Position numbers and translations under genes: made by a program. Source: Actinoplanes flavus (GTDB lineage Bacteria; Actinomycetota; Actinomycetes; Mycobacteriales; Micromonosporaceae). From it: a stretch of DNA of 64,000 bases. Below, one piece after another: positions 34,256 through 41,400 of the stretch. The notes beneath the pieces are model-generated. The model saw only the letters and a list, made by a program, of their open reading frames with translations, ran no database searches and was not told the origin of the DNA. Where the stretch lies: the NCBI RefSeq assembly GCF_017592555.1, contig NZ_JAGFNS010000028.1:62001-126000 (forward strand). The letters are read 5' to 3'. The stretch's first letter is position 1. Each line of letters starts with the position of its first letter.

Positions 34256-35114
34256 ACGGGCCATCGTCGTCGTCCCGCTCCGCCGGCGCTTGAACGAAAC
34301 CGAAGTCCCCCGCCCGGTCGAGGCCGGTGTGCCCGAACTCGTCGGCCAGCCAGCGGGACGGCGCGCACCCGGCGAACGCCCGGAAGTCGCGCACCAGATG
34401 CGACTGGTCGGCGTACCCGTGGGCGGCCGCCACATCGGCCAACCGCACCCCGGGCCGGATCGCCCGCCGCGCCCGGTCGAAACGGGCCATCCGCGCCGCC
34501 TCCTTCGGCCGGATCCCCACCTCGGCCCGGAACCGGTCGGTCAGATGCCGCGGGCTCCAGCCCACCTCACCGGCCAGCCCCGCCACACTGACCGGCCCGG
34601 CCCCGAACAGACGGCGAACCGCGTGCCTCGCCCACGACGGCCCGGCGTCCGCCCGCGGCAGCCCGCCCAGCATGGCGTCGAGCACCGCGAACCGGGCCGG
34701 CCAGTCCGGGGCGGACCGCAGCCGGTCCCGGGTCTCGGCGACGAACCGGTCGCCGAGCACCGCGGCCGCGTCCACGTCGAGGTGGGCGAGTTCGGCCGCC
34801 GGCAGCCCGAACAGCGCCCGGCAGCCCAGCGGGTGGACCGCCACCTGCACCCCGGACTGGTGACCGTCGTGGGTGATCAGCGCGGGCGTCAGGTGCAGCC
34901 CACCGGCCAGCGACCGGTACCGGCCCGGCGCCTGACGCGGATCCGGGTGCGCGGCCACCACCAGCGGATCGTCCAGCGTGAAGATCAGCGTCAGGTACGG
35001 CGACGGCAGGCCCCGGTGCCGGGCCGGCGCCACCCCGCGCTGCCGGTAGCCGGTGTAGTGCCCGATCCACGGCCGCAACGCCGGCGCCGGGCAGGACCAC
35101 GCGTACTCGTCCAC
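34248..35114 (-). CDS. AraC-family transcriptional regulator
   Basis: A 288-residue regulator. The N-terminal half is a probable effector-binding domain (YLTLIFTLDDPLVV, LAGGLHLTPALITHDGHQSG). The C-terminal AraC domain has both HTH units: VSVAGLAGEVGWSPRHLTDR and GVRLADVAAAHGYADQSHLV, followed by RDFRAFAGCAPSRWLADE. GTG start. It is divergent from an FAD monooxygenase, and direct repeats in the gap match the binding mode of this family. Confidence 0.9.
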   Translation of the reverse strand: MDEYAWSCPAPALRPWIGHYTGYRQRGVAPARHRGLPSPYLTLIFTLDDPLVVAAHPDPRQAPGRYRSLAGGLHLTPALITHDGHQSGVQVAVHPLGCRALFGLPAAELAHLDVDAAAVLGDRFVAETRDRLRSAPDWPARFAVLDAMLGGLPRADAGPSWARHAVRRLFGAGPVSVAGLAGEVGWSPRHLTDRFRAEVGIRPKEAARMARFDRARRAIRPGVRLADVAAAHGYADQSHLVRDFRAFAGCAPSRWLADEFGHTGLDRAGDFGFVQAPAERDDDDGPYD

Positions 35115-35130
35115 ACCGCCAGTCTCCCCC

Positions 35131-35194
35131 GATCGGCGCGGACGCCCGCGGGTGTGGCCTTGATCGGCGCGGATGCGAGGATCGGGCGCATGCG
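35131..35194. promoter_or_regulatory. Direct repeats between araC-type gene and monooxygenase
   Basis: GATCGGCGCGGACGC (35131-35145) and GATCGGCGCGGATGC (35162-35176) differ by one base and are 31 bp apart, three helical turns. A weaker third copy (GATCGGGCGCATGCG, 35180-35194) overlaps the monooxygenase start. AraC-family proteins bind direct repeats, so this is the likely operator for autoregulation and for the divergent gene. Confidence 0.6.
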
Positions 35195-36302
35195 TGCGGT
35201 GGTGATCGGAGCCGGAATCGGTGGACTGGCGGCCGGGGTGGCGCTCCGGCGGCGCGGCTGGGAGGTGACCGTCCTGGAGCGGGCGCCCGCCCTCGAACCG
35301 GTCGGCGCCGGGCTCGCCGTCGCCCCCAACGCGCTGCGCGTCCTCGACGCCCTCGGCGCCGGCGAGCGCATCCGCGAACTGTCCGGATTGCAGGGCACCG
35401 CCGGGATCCGGCGTCCCGACGGCGGCTGGATCTCCCGGACCGACGCGTCGAAGGCGGCCGACCGCTACGGCGAACCGGTCATCGTGGTGCACCGGGCCAC
35501 CCTCGTCCGCACGCTCGCCGAGCAACTCGCGCCCGGCGAGCTCCGCCTCGGCCTGCCGGCCGCCGACGTCGATCCGGAGACCGGGCGGGTGGTCACGGCC
35601 GACGGCACGCTCACCGCCGATCTGGTGGTCGCGGCCGACGGACTTCATTCACCGGTACGGGCGAAGCTGTTCCCCACCCACCCCGGCCCCGTCTACACCG
35701 GTGTCACCAGCTGGCGCATCGTCGTACCGCATCCCGGCGAGACCCTCGTCGCGGCCGAGACCTGGGGCGCCGGAAAGGTCTTCGGGGTGGCGGTGCTCGG
35801 TGACGGCCGCGTCTACTGCTACGCCACCGCGCCCGCCACCGAGGGCGATCGTGCCGCCGACGAGAAGGCGGAGATGCTGCGCCTTTTCGGCGACTGGCAC
35901 GAGCCCGTCCCGTCGCTGATCGCCGCCGCCACCGAGGTGGTCCGCACCGACATCCGCTGCCTCGACGAGCCGCTGCCCCGCTTCCACGCCGGCCGGGTCG
36001 CGCTGCTCGGCGACGCCGCCCACGCCATGACCCCGAACCTCGGGCAGGGCGCCTGCCAGGCCCTCGAGGACGCGCTGATCCTGGCCCGGCACGCCGACGA
36101 CCTGCCCCGCTACACGGCGGAACGCCTCACGCGTACCACCGAGGTGGCCCGAGCCTCCCGCAGGGTGGGCCGCATGGCCGGCCTCAGCCACCCGGTGGCC
36201 GAGCGCCTGCGCAACACCGGCATGGCGCTGGCCGGAAAGCTGGGCCCGGACCTGATCCTCCGCCAGATGGATCCGGTCCTGGGCTGGCGCCCACCGGCCT
36301 GA
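35190..36302 (+). CDS. FAD-dependent monooxygenase (PHBH-type)
   Basis: A 370-residue class A flavoprotein monooxygenase. The GxGxxG motif is at the N-terminus (AVVIGAGIGGLAAGVALRRR). The conserved DG motif is ADLVVAADGLHSPVR, and the GD/FAD ribityl motif is RVALLGDAAHAMTPNLGQGA. These would hydroxylate an aromatic-type substrate using NAD(P)H and O2. No membrane segment. It is divergent from the AraC-type regulator that probably controls it. Confidence 0.9.
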   Translation: MRAVVIGAGIGGLAAGVALRRRGWEVTVLERAPALEPVGAGLAVAPNALRVLDALGAGERIRELSGLQGTAGIRRPDGGWISRTDASKAADRYGEPVIVVHRATLVRTLAEQLAPGELRLGLPAADVDPETGRVVTADGTLTADLVVAADGLHSPVRAKLFPTHPGPVYTGVTSWRIVVPHPGETLVAAETWGAGKVFGVAVLGDGRVYCYATAPATEGDRAADEKAEMLRLFGDWHEPVPSLIAAATEVVRTDIRCLDEPLPRFHAGRVALLGDAAHAMTPNLGQGACQALEDALILARHADDLPRYTAERLTRTTEVARASRRVGRMAGLSHPVAERLRNTGMALAGKLGPDLILRQMDPVLGWRPPA

Positions 36303-36316
36303 CCCGCCGTGGGGAA

Positions 36317-36343
36317 CTTTCCGGCTGACAGCCAGCCGGAAAG
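36317..36343. terminator. Bidirectional hairpin between convergent genes
   Basis: A perfect 11-bp stem (CTTTCCGGCTG / CAGCCGGAAAG) with a 5-base loop lies midway between the monooxygenase stop (36302) and the stop of the convergent gene at 36360. Confidence 0.75.
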
Positions 36344-36359
36344 ATCCACCCGGGGAGAA

Positions 36360-36863
36360 TCAGCCGGCCAGGGCCTGCGCCAGGTCGTCGCGGAAGGTGC
36401 GCTCGCTCTCGGTGACGGTCTCGCCGCCGATACCGAGCAGGCCGCCGCTGGAGGCCGCGCCCACCACCTCGTCGGCGATCTCCACCAGCCAGTGCCGGTA
36501 GGTCTCGGCGTCCGCGGTCGACGCCTTCGCGGCCAGCAGCGCCGCCGCCTCGGCGGCCCGGCCCACCACGTCGGCCGCGTAACCGGCCGGGTCGGCCGGC
36601 TCGATCACCGGCGCCTCCTCACCGATCTCCGGGTCGCCGGCCTCGGCCACCGCGGCCGCGGCGACGGCGGCGACCAGCGGGCTGGCCGAGGCGCGCCCGT
36701 CGGAGATGCGGTCCAGCCCGGCCGCGCTCTCGGCGCGGGTCTTGCGGGCGCTGTCCGGGGTGGCGGCGCTCGCCGCGGTGAGCACCGACTGCGGAAGGCC
36801 GGTCAGCAGCCCCCACTCGGCGTCGGTGAAACCCAGTTCGGTGTAGAGCGGTCGGTCCGTCAC
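36360..36863 (-). CDS. Hypothetical Ala-rich protein
   Basis: A 167-residue soluble protein of predicted helices: FTDAEWGLLTGLPQSVLTAA, then SPLVAAVAAAAVAEAGDPEI, AADVVGRAAEAAALLAAKAS and YRHWLVEIADEVVGAASSGG. No catalytic motif and no membrane span long enough to be convincing. GTG start with GGAAGGG upstream. I do not recognise a named family. Confidence 0.65.
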   Translation of the reverse strand: MTDRPLYTELGFTDAEWGLLTGLPQSVLTAASAATPDSARKTRAESAAGLDRISDGRASASPLVAAVAAAAVAEAGDPEIGEEAPVIEPADPAGYAADVVGRAAEAAALLAAKASTADAETYRHWLVEIADEVVGAASSGGLLGIGGETVTESERTFRDDLAQALAG

Positions 36864-36977
36864 TCGTGTTTCCCTTCCGGTGAGTCAGTCGTCAGCATTC
36901 TTTCCTACCCGCTCCGGCCCGCTGATCCACCCGCGTCACGATCGCCGGACCGTCCGGTCTGCTGGAAGAATGACCGG

Positions 36978-37649
36978 GTGCGTGAGGTGGTGGACGGGGT
37001 CTTCGAACTCCGCGTGGGTTACGTCAATGTGCACCTGGTCGTCACCGACGACGGGCTGGTGCTGGTCGACACCGGTCTGCCCGGCCGGTCGCCGCTGATC
37101 GAGAGGGCCCTGGGCAGGATCCAGCGGTCGCTCGGCGAGGTGACCACGATCCTCGTCACCCACCACCACGCCGACCACGTGGGCAACCTCGCGGACCTGC
37201 GGAGACGGACCGGCGCCCGGGCGATCGCACACGCCGCCGACGCGGTCTGGATCACCGGCCACAGCACGCCCACGCAGCCGGCCGGCCGTCTCGCGAAGCT
37301 GGCCGAACGCCTGATCGGCAAGCCGGAGCCCACCAAGGTCGACCAACTGATCACGGTGGACGGCGCCGAGCCGCTGCCCGGGTTCACCGCCCTGCACACC
37401 CCGGGCCACACCCGCGGTCACGTCTCCTACCTCCTGGACCGCTCGGGCGGCGTCCTGTTCGCCGGGGATGCCGCCGCGAGCCGCCGCGGTCGGATCACCG
37501 GCCCGCCGGGGGTGCCCGCCGACCCGGCACGAGCGGGCCGGAGCCTGGCCCGCCTCGCCGAGCTGGAGTTCGACCACGCGGTCTTCGGCCACGGCAAGAC
37601 CGTCTCCGGCAAGGCCGTGGCGGCGTTCCGCAAGGCCGTCTTCGGTTAG
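36978..37649 (+). CDS. Metallo-beta-lactamase-fold hydrolase
   Basis: A 223-residue MBL-fold enzyme with the metal motif THHHADHVGNL (HxHxDH), the later His in LHTPGHTRGHVSYL, Asp in VLFAGDAAASR and the final His in AVFGHGKTV. All ligands for a dinuclear zinc/iron centre are present. Substrate unknown; the length and HTPGHTRGH pattern fit the glyoxalase II-like group. GTG start chosen at VREVVDGVFELRVGYVNVHL where homology begins. Confidence 0.88.
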   Translation: MREVVDGVFELRVGYVNVHLVVTDDGLVLVDTGLPGRSPLIERALGRIQRSLGEVTTILVTHHHADHVGNLADLRRRTGARAIAHAADAVWITGHSTPTQPAGRLAKLAERLIGKPEPTKVDQLITVDGAEPLPGFTALHTPGHTRGHVSYLLDRSGGVLFAGDAAASRRGRITGPPGVPADPARAGRSLARLAELEFDHAVFGHGKTVSGKAVAAFRKAVFG

Positions 37650-37670
37650 GAACCGGGTCCGGCCGGGGGC

Positions 37671-37690
37671 GTACGCAAGCGCTTCCGTAC
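37671..37690. promoter_or_regulatory. LacI-type operator
   Basis: GTACGCAAGCGCTTCCGTAC is a 20-bp palindrome with a single mismatched pair, centred on CG as in GalR/LacI operators (AAGCGCTT core). It lies about 50 bp before the LacI-family gene and suggests autoregulation. Confidence 0.7.
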
Positions 37691-37738
37691 CCTGAATATC
37701 GGGATATCGATCTTCGGCAACAGCGTGGGAGTGGTGCA

Positions 37739-38779
37739 GTGCCGAAACCTGGCCCCGGGCTCCGCCTCATCGACGTCGCCCACCGCGCCGGCGTCTCGCT
37801 GGCCACCGCCTCCCGCGCCCTCGCCGGCCGGCAGGGCGTCAGCCAGGAGGTCGCGGACCGGGTCCGGCAGGTCGCCGACGAGCTGGGGTACGTGGCCAAC
37901 CCGTTCGCCCGCACCCTGGCCGGTGGCGCCAGCACCACGGTCGGCCTGATCGTGCACCAGGTCGACGACCCGTACTTCGCCGAGATCGCCGGAGGCGTCA
38001 TCGGTCTCGCCGACGAGCGGCGGCTGCTCGTGCAGATCTGCCACTCCGGCCGCGACCCGGACCACGAACTGCGCCAGATCCGCCACCTGATCGCCCAGCG
38101 GGCCGGGATCATCATCATCGCCGGGTCCGGCTACCACGACCCGCGCGTCGAAGCCGAGGCCGCCGCCGTCCTGGCCGGATACCAGCGCGGCGGCGGCCGG
38201 GTCGCGGTGATCGGCCGGCACACGCTCGGCGCCGACGCGGTCCTGCCCGACAACGAGGCCGGCGGCCACGCCGTCACCGCCCACCTGCTCGGGCTCGGTC
38301 ACCGCCGGATCGCCGTGGTCGCCGGGGCCTCCGGGCTCAACACCGTGGTCGACCGGTTGGCCGGGGTGGCGTCCGCGCTACGCGAACACGGCCTGTCGCT
38401 CGACGATCTGCCGGTCGTGCACACCGGCTTCGTCCGCGAGGGCGGCCGGACCGCCACCGAGCGGATCCTCGCCGAACACCCGTCCACCACGGCGATCATC
38501 GCCCTGAACGACGCCATGGCCATGGGCGTACTGGCCATGCTGCGGGAACGCGGCATCGGTGTGCCGTCCCGGATGTCGGTGACCGGCTTCGACGACGTCT
38601 CGGTCGCCGCCGACCTGGCGCCCAGCCTCACCACGGTCCGCCTGCCGATGACCGCCATGGGCCGGACGGCGCTCGAACTGGCCCTCCAGCCACCCGCCGC
38701 CCGTCCACGCCGCCGCCCCACCGGCCACCAGTTGATCGTCCGCGACTCCACCGGCCCGGCCCCCGGTCAGTCGAGGTAG
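37739..38779 (+). CDS. LacI-family transcriptional regulator
   Basis: A 346-residue repressor. The HTH and hinge are RLIDVAHRAGVSLATASRAL, then VADELGYVANPFARTLAGG. A periplasmic-binding-protein-like effector domain follows (TTVGLIVHQVDDPYFAEIAG, VAVIGRHTLGADAVLPDNEA, RMSVTGFDDVSVAADLAPSL). Sugar or nucleoside effectors are usual. No sugar transporter is adjacent, so its targets beyond its own promoter are unclear. The 3' end overlaps the convergent gene by 13 bp. Confidence 0.92.
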   Translation: MPKPGPGLRLIDVAHRAGVSLATASRALAGRQGVSQEVADRVRQVADELGYVANPFARTLAGGASTTVGLIVHQVDDPYFAEIAGGVIGLADERRLLVQICHSGRDPDHELRQIRHLIAQRAGIIIIAGSGYHDPRVEAEAAAVLAGYQRGGGRVAVIGRHTLGADAVLPDNEAGGHAVTAHLLGLGHRRIAVVAGASGLNTVVDRLAGVASALREHGLSLDDLPVVHTGFVREGGRTATERILAEHPSTTAIIALNDAMAMGVLAMLRERGIGVPSRMSVTGFDDVSVAADLAPSLTTVRLPMTAMGRTALELALQPPAARPRRRPTGHQLIVRDSTGPAPGQSR

Positions 38780-39630
38780 ACGTCGTCCAGGTCGGACGGC
38801 TGGAGACCGTGCCGCGCCAGGAACGCCACCGCGTCGGCGGGGCGGCCGCGCTCCCGCAAGCTCCGCGTGACGATGACGCAGGCCTCCCAGAACCACAGAC
38901 CGTCCTCGCCGGTGGCCCACCGGCGGGCCGTCTCCTCGGCCTCCGCGTGCCGGCCCAGCCGCAGCAGCAGGAACGCCTCCCGGATCCGCAGACCGGCGTG
39001 GTCGCCCGGGTGGCGCCGGGCCCGCTCCAGCGCCGCCTCCGGCCGGGTCTCGCCCTCCAGCCGGCACAGCTCGGCCTGGATCGAGGGCAGCGACCGCTCG
39101 TCCACCAGCCCGGCCGCGATCAGACCGTCCATCCGGGACACCAGCGCGGCCGGGTCGGCCGGCACGGTCGCCACCCTGAGGATCTCCTGGACGACCCGGG
39201 ACTCGGCGGCCCCGTCACCGGCCGCCCGATACCGGTCGGCGGCCTCGGTCAACAGCTCGATGCGGCGCCCGGTGCGGCCGTGCCGGGCGGCTCGTTCCAG
39301 CAGCGCGGCCCGGGGCGGCAACGACTCCGGTAGCGGATCGACGGCCAGCAGTTCGTCCAGCAGGGCGTGGATCTCCTCCTGGTGACCCCGCTCCTCGCCG
39401 TACAGTTCCACCAGCAGATACCGGGCGACCGCCGCCTCCGCGGTGAGCCCGGCCCGGTCGAGTTCGCGCCTCGCCCGCTCGGCCGACTCGACAGCGTCGC
39501 CCCACCGGCGGGCGTCACGGAGCGCGGACGCCAGCCGCAGCCGCAGTCGCGCCGCGCCGGCCGGATCCCGTGCCGTCCGCCGGGCGGCGATCTCCCGTAC
39601 CAGGGTGTCCGGGTCCTCGGCGCCGGTCAC
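38767..39630 (-). CDS. TPR-like helical repeat protein
   Basis: A 287-residue soluble protein of successive amphipathic helices with TPR-like spacing: RLRLASALRDARRWGDAVES, AVARYLLVELYGEERGHQEE, ALLERAARHGRTGRRIELLT, AFLLLRLGRHAEAEETARRW, then ACVIVTRSLRERGRPADAVA. No enzymatic motif. The GTG start overlaps the LCP ligase stop by four bases, so it is co-translated with that enzyme and could be an interacting partner. The family name is not certain. Confidence 0.7.
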   Translation of the reverse strand: MTGAEDPDTLVREIAARRTARDPAGAARLRLRLASALRDARRWGDAVESAERARRELDRAGLTAEAAVARYLLVELYGEERGHQEEIHALLDELLAVDPLPESLPPRAALLERAARHGRTGRRIELLTEAADRYRAAGDGAAESRVVQEILRVATVPADPAALVSRMDGLIAAGLVDERSLPSIQAELCRLEGETRPEAALERARRHPGDHAGLRIREAFLLLRLGRHAEAEETARRWATGEDGLWFWEACVIVTRSLRERGRPADAVAFLARHGLQPSDLDDVYLD

Positions 39631-40790
39631 TGGTCCATGTTGACGAACTCGGGGTGGTCGAGCAGGAAGGCCGCCGCCCGGTCCTCGGTGACCGCCTTGA
39701 AGAAGGCGTCGACGTCCTCGTCGAACCTCTCGCCCAGGTATTCGTGCCGCCCGTCCTGGGAGTAGACGCCGCCGCCCGGCAGTTTCACGGTGACGATGTC
39801 GTCGACGTTGAGCGACTGCAACTCCACCGCCCAGTCGACGATGTCGTGGCCGCCGCCGTCGAAATCCAGCGACTCGCCGCCCGCCTTCACCACCTTCAGC
39901 AGCGTGGCCGGGTCGCTGACCACGGACTTGCTCATCGCCTGCTTCGCCATCGCCCGGATGAACTGCTGCTGGTGGCGCTGCCGGTCGTAGTCGCCCATCT
40001 TCGGTCCGCCGTCGAAGCCGTAGCGCTGCCGCACGTAGTCGAGCGCCTCCCACGCTTTCAGGTGCACCGGCTTGTCGGTCTTCTTGTAGAACTTCTGCGG
40101 TCCGGTGTAGGGGCGGGAGCAGCGGTGATGGCCCTGGCAGGCGGGAATGCGGTCGCGCGGGCTGCCGTCCGGCTTGAGGTGCTCGGACTTGACGTCCATG
40201 TCGATGACCATCTCGACGCCGCCCATCGCCTCGACGATCTTCTTGAAGCCGCCGAAGTTGATGATCGCGCCGGCGTCGAACGCCTTGATCCCGGTGCGGT
40301 TGCTCACCGTCTTGGCCAGCAGCTGGAACCCCTGCGCCGGGCTGTAGCCGCCGTTCTTGAGACGGCTGCCGTACGACATCGCGGCATTGATCTTGGTGGT
40401 GTCCGCTCCGGTGCCGGACGCCTTGAACGCCGGAATGTCCACGTACAGGTCCCGGGGCATCGAGAAGAGGTACGCGCTGTGCCGGTCCCGCGGGATGTGC
40501 GCGATCACGATCGAGTCGGCGAGCGGCGCCGTCTTCTCGTCCCGCGGGTCGATGCCGACCAGCAGGAGGTTGAGCGGCCCGTCGATGTCGACCTCACGCT
40601 TCGGGGGCGCCGCCTGTGCCTCGGTGTCGATCTCGTTGAGCAGGCTGTCGTCGGTGACCCGATCGGTGTAGCCGGACAGCAGCGTCCGCCCGGCCACCGC
40701 CGCCCCACCACCCGGGACCAACAGCAGAACCCCGGCGATGACACTGATCCGCGCCCACAGCGGCGCCCGGCGTTTCTTGGACTCGCCCAC
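39627..40790 (-). CDS. LytR-CpsA-Psr (LCP) family cell-wall glycopolymer ligase
   Basis: A 387-residue membrane-anchored enzyme: basic KKRRAPLWARISV, one N-terminal helix (VIAGVLLLVPGGGAAVAG), then the LCP domain. Conserved blocks are LNLLLVGIDPRDEKTAPLAD, YLFSMPRDLYVDIP, TKINAAMSYG, VEMVIDMDV and ALDYVRQRYGFDGG with the catalytic-site Arg/Asp residues of the family. It transfers glycopolymers from lipid carriers to peptidoglycan outside the membrane. The GTG at 40790 has GGGGAGG upstream; an earlier in-frame start adds 22 unrelated residues. Confidence 0.92.
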   Translation of the reverse strand: MGESKKRRAPLWARISVIAGVLLLVPGGGAAVAGRTLLSGYTDRVTDDSLLNEIDTEAQAAPPKREVDIDGPLNLLLVGIDPRDEKTAPLADSIVIAHIPRDRHSAYLFSMPRDLYVDIPAFKASGTGADTTKINAAMSYGSRLKNGGYSPAQGFQLLAKTVSNRTGIKAFDAGAIINFGGFKKIVEAMGGVEMVIDMDVKSEHLKPDGSPRDRIPACQGHHRCSRPYTGPQKFYKKTDKPVHLKAWEALDYVRQRYGFDGGPKMGDYDRQRHQQQFIRAMAKQAMSKSVVSDPATLLKVVKAGGESLDFDGGGHDIVDWAVELQSLNVDDIVTVKLPGGGVYSQDGRHEYLGERFDEDVDAFFKAVTEDRAAAFLLDHPEFVNMDQ

Positions 40791-41088
40791 CCGTTCCGAC
40801 CTCCCCGTTGCGGTAACCCGCGCATGGTTGCACGCACCCGCAACCGTCAAGGTCATCGATCGTGAGCGCTTCCCTCGCCAGCATCACCCACGATCCGGAT
40901 CTCCCGCCCGGCCCTGCCCGAACTCCCCATCCGGGCCTTTGCCGCAGGCGGGGGCCAAAGGTTCTCGCCGGGAGGATTTCCCGCCTGCCGGCGGACGCCG
41001 GATGCGGACCGGGTGTCGAACCGGGGCATCGATGTCGGCGTACCTCCCGGTAGAGGTGCGGACGCGAGCGTGAAGGGGGAGGGCGTCG
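40791..41088. other. Divergent intergenic region, promoters not resolved
   Basis: About 300 bases separate the LCP gene and the secretion-associated operon. It contains an LacI-like half motif (GTGAGCGCTTCC near 40862) and several short inverted repeats, but no convincing hexamer pair in either direction. GGGGGAGGG just before 41089 is the Shine-Dalgarno of the next gene. Confidence 0.4.
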
Positions 41089-41400
41089 ATGCAACCTGAC
41101 CTGCTGAGGGTTGATGTGGCCGCCCTGCGCACCATGGGCACGGACGTCACCGGTGCCGCCGCGACGTTGCGGGCGACGGTGGAAGCGGCCGGACCGGGCC
41201 TCGCCCCCGCCGCTCAGCCCGGTTCCGCGGCAGGCACCGCCACGCAGGCCGCGGAGAAGGCGTGGGTCACGGACCTGAATCGGCTGACCGCCCAGGTGGA
41301 TCAACTCGGCCGGAGGATGACGAAAGCCGCCGACAGCTACCGGGCGGCCGACCAGGCCGGCGCGGACGATCTGCGCCGCGGCGGATCGCGGGTGCTCTGA
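41089..41400 (+). CDS. EspC-like/WXG100-related secreted protein
   Basis: A 103-residue helical hairpin-type protein resembling the type VII secretion EspC family: LLRVDVAALRTMGTDVTGAA, AAATLRATVEAAG, then AWVTDLNRLTAQVDQLGRRM and KAADSYRAADQAGADDL. YRAAD at residues 84-88 fits the C-terminal YxxxD/E export signal of type VII substrates. A single Trp at the helical turn (KAWVTDL) replaces the usual WxG. No type VII machinery (EccC and others) is in the window. Its stop shares one base with the next start (TGATG). Confidence 0.75.
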   Translation: MQPDLLRVDVAALRTMGTDVTGAAATLRATVEAAGPGLAPAAQPGSAAGTATQAAEKAWVTDLNRLTAQVDQLGRRMTKAADSYRAADQAGADDLRRGGSRVL

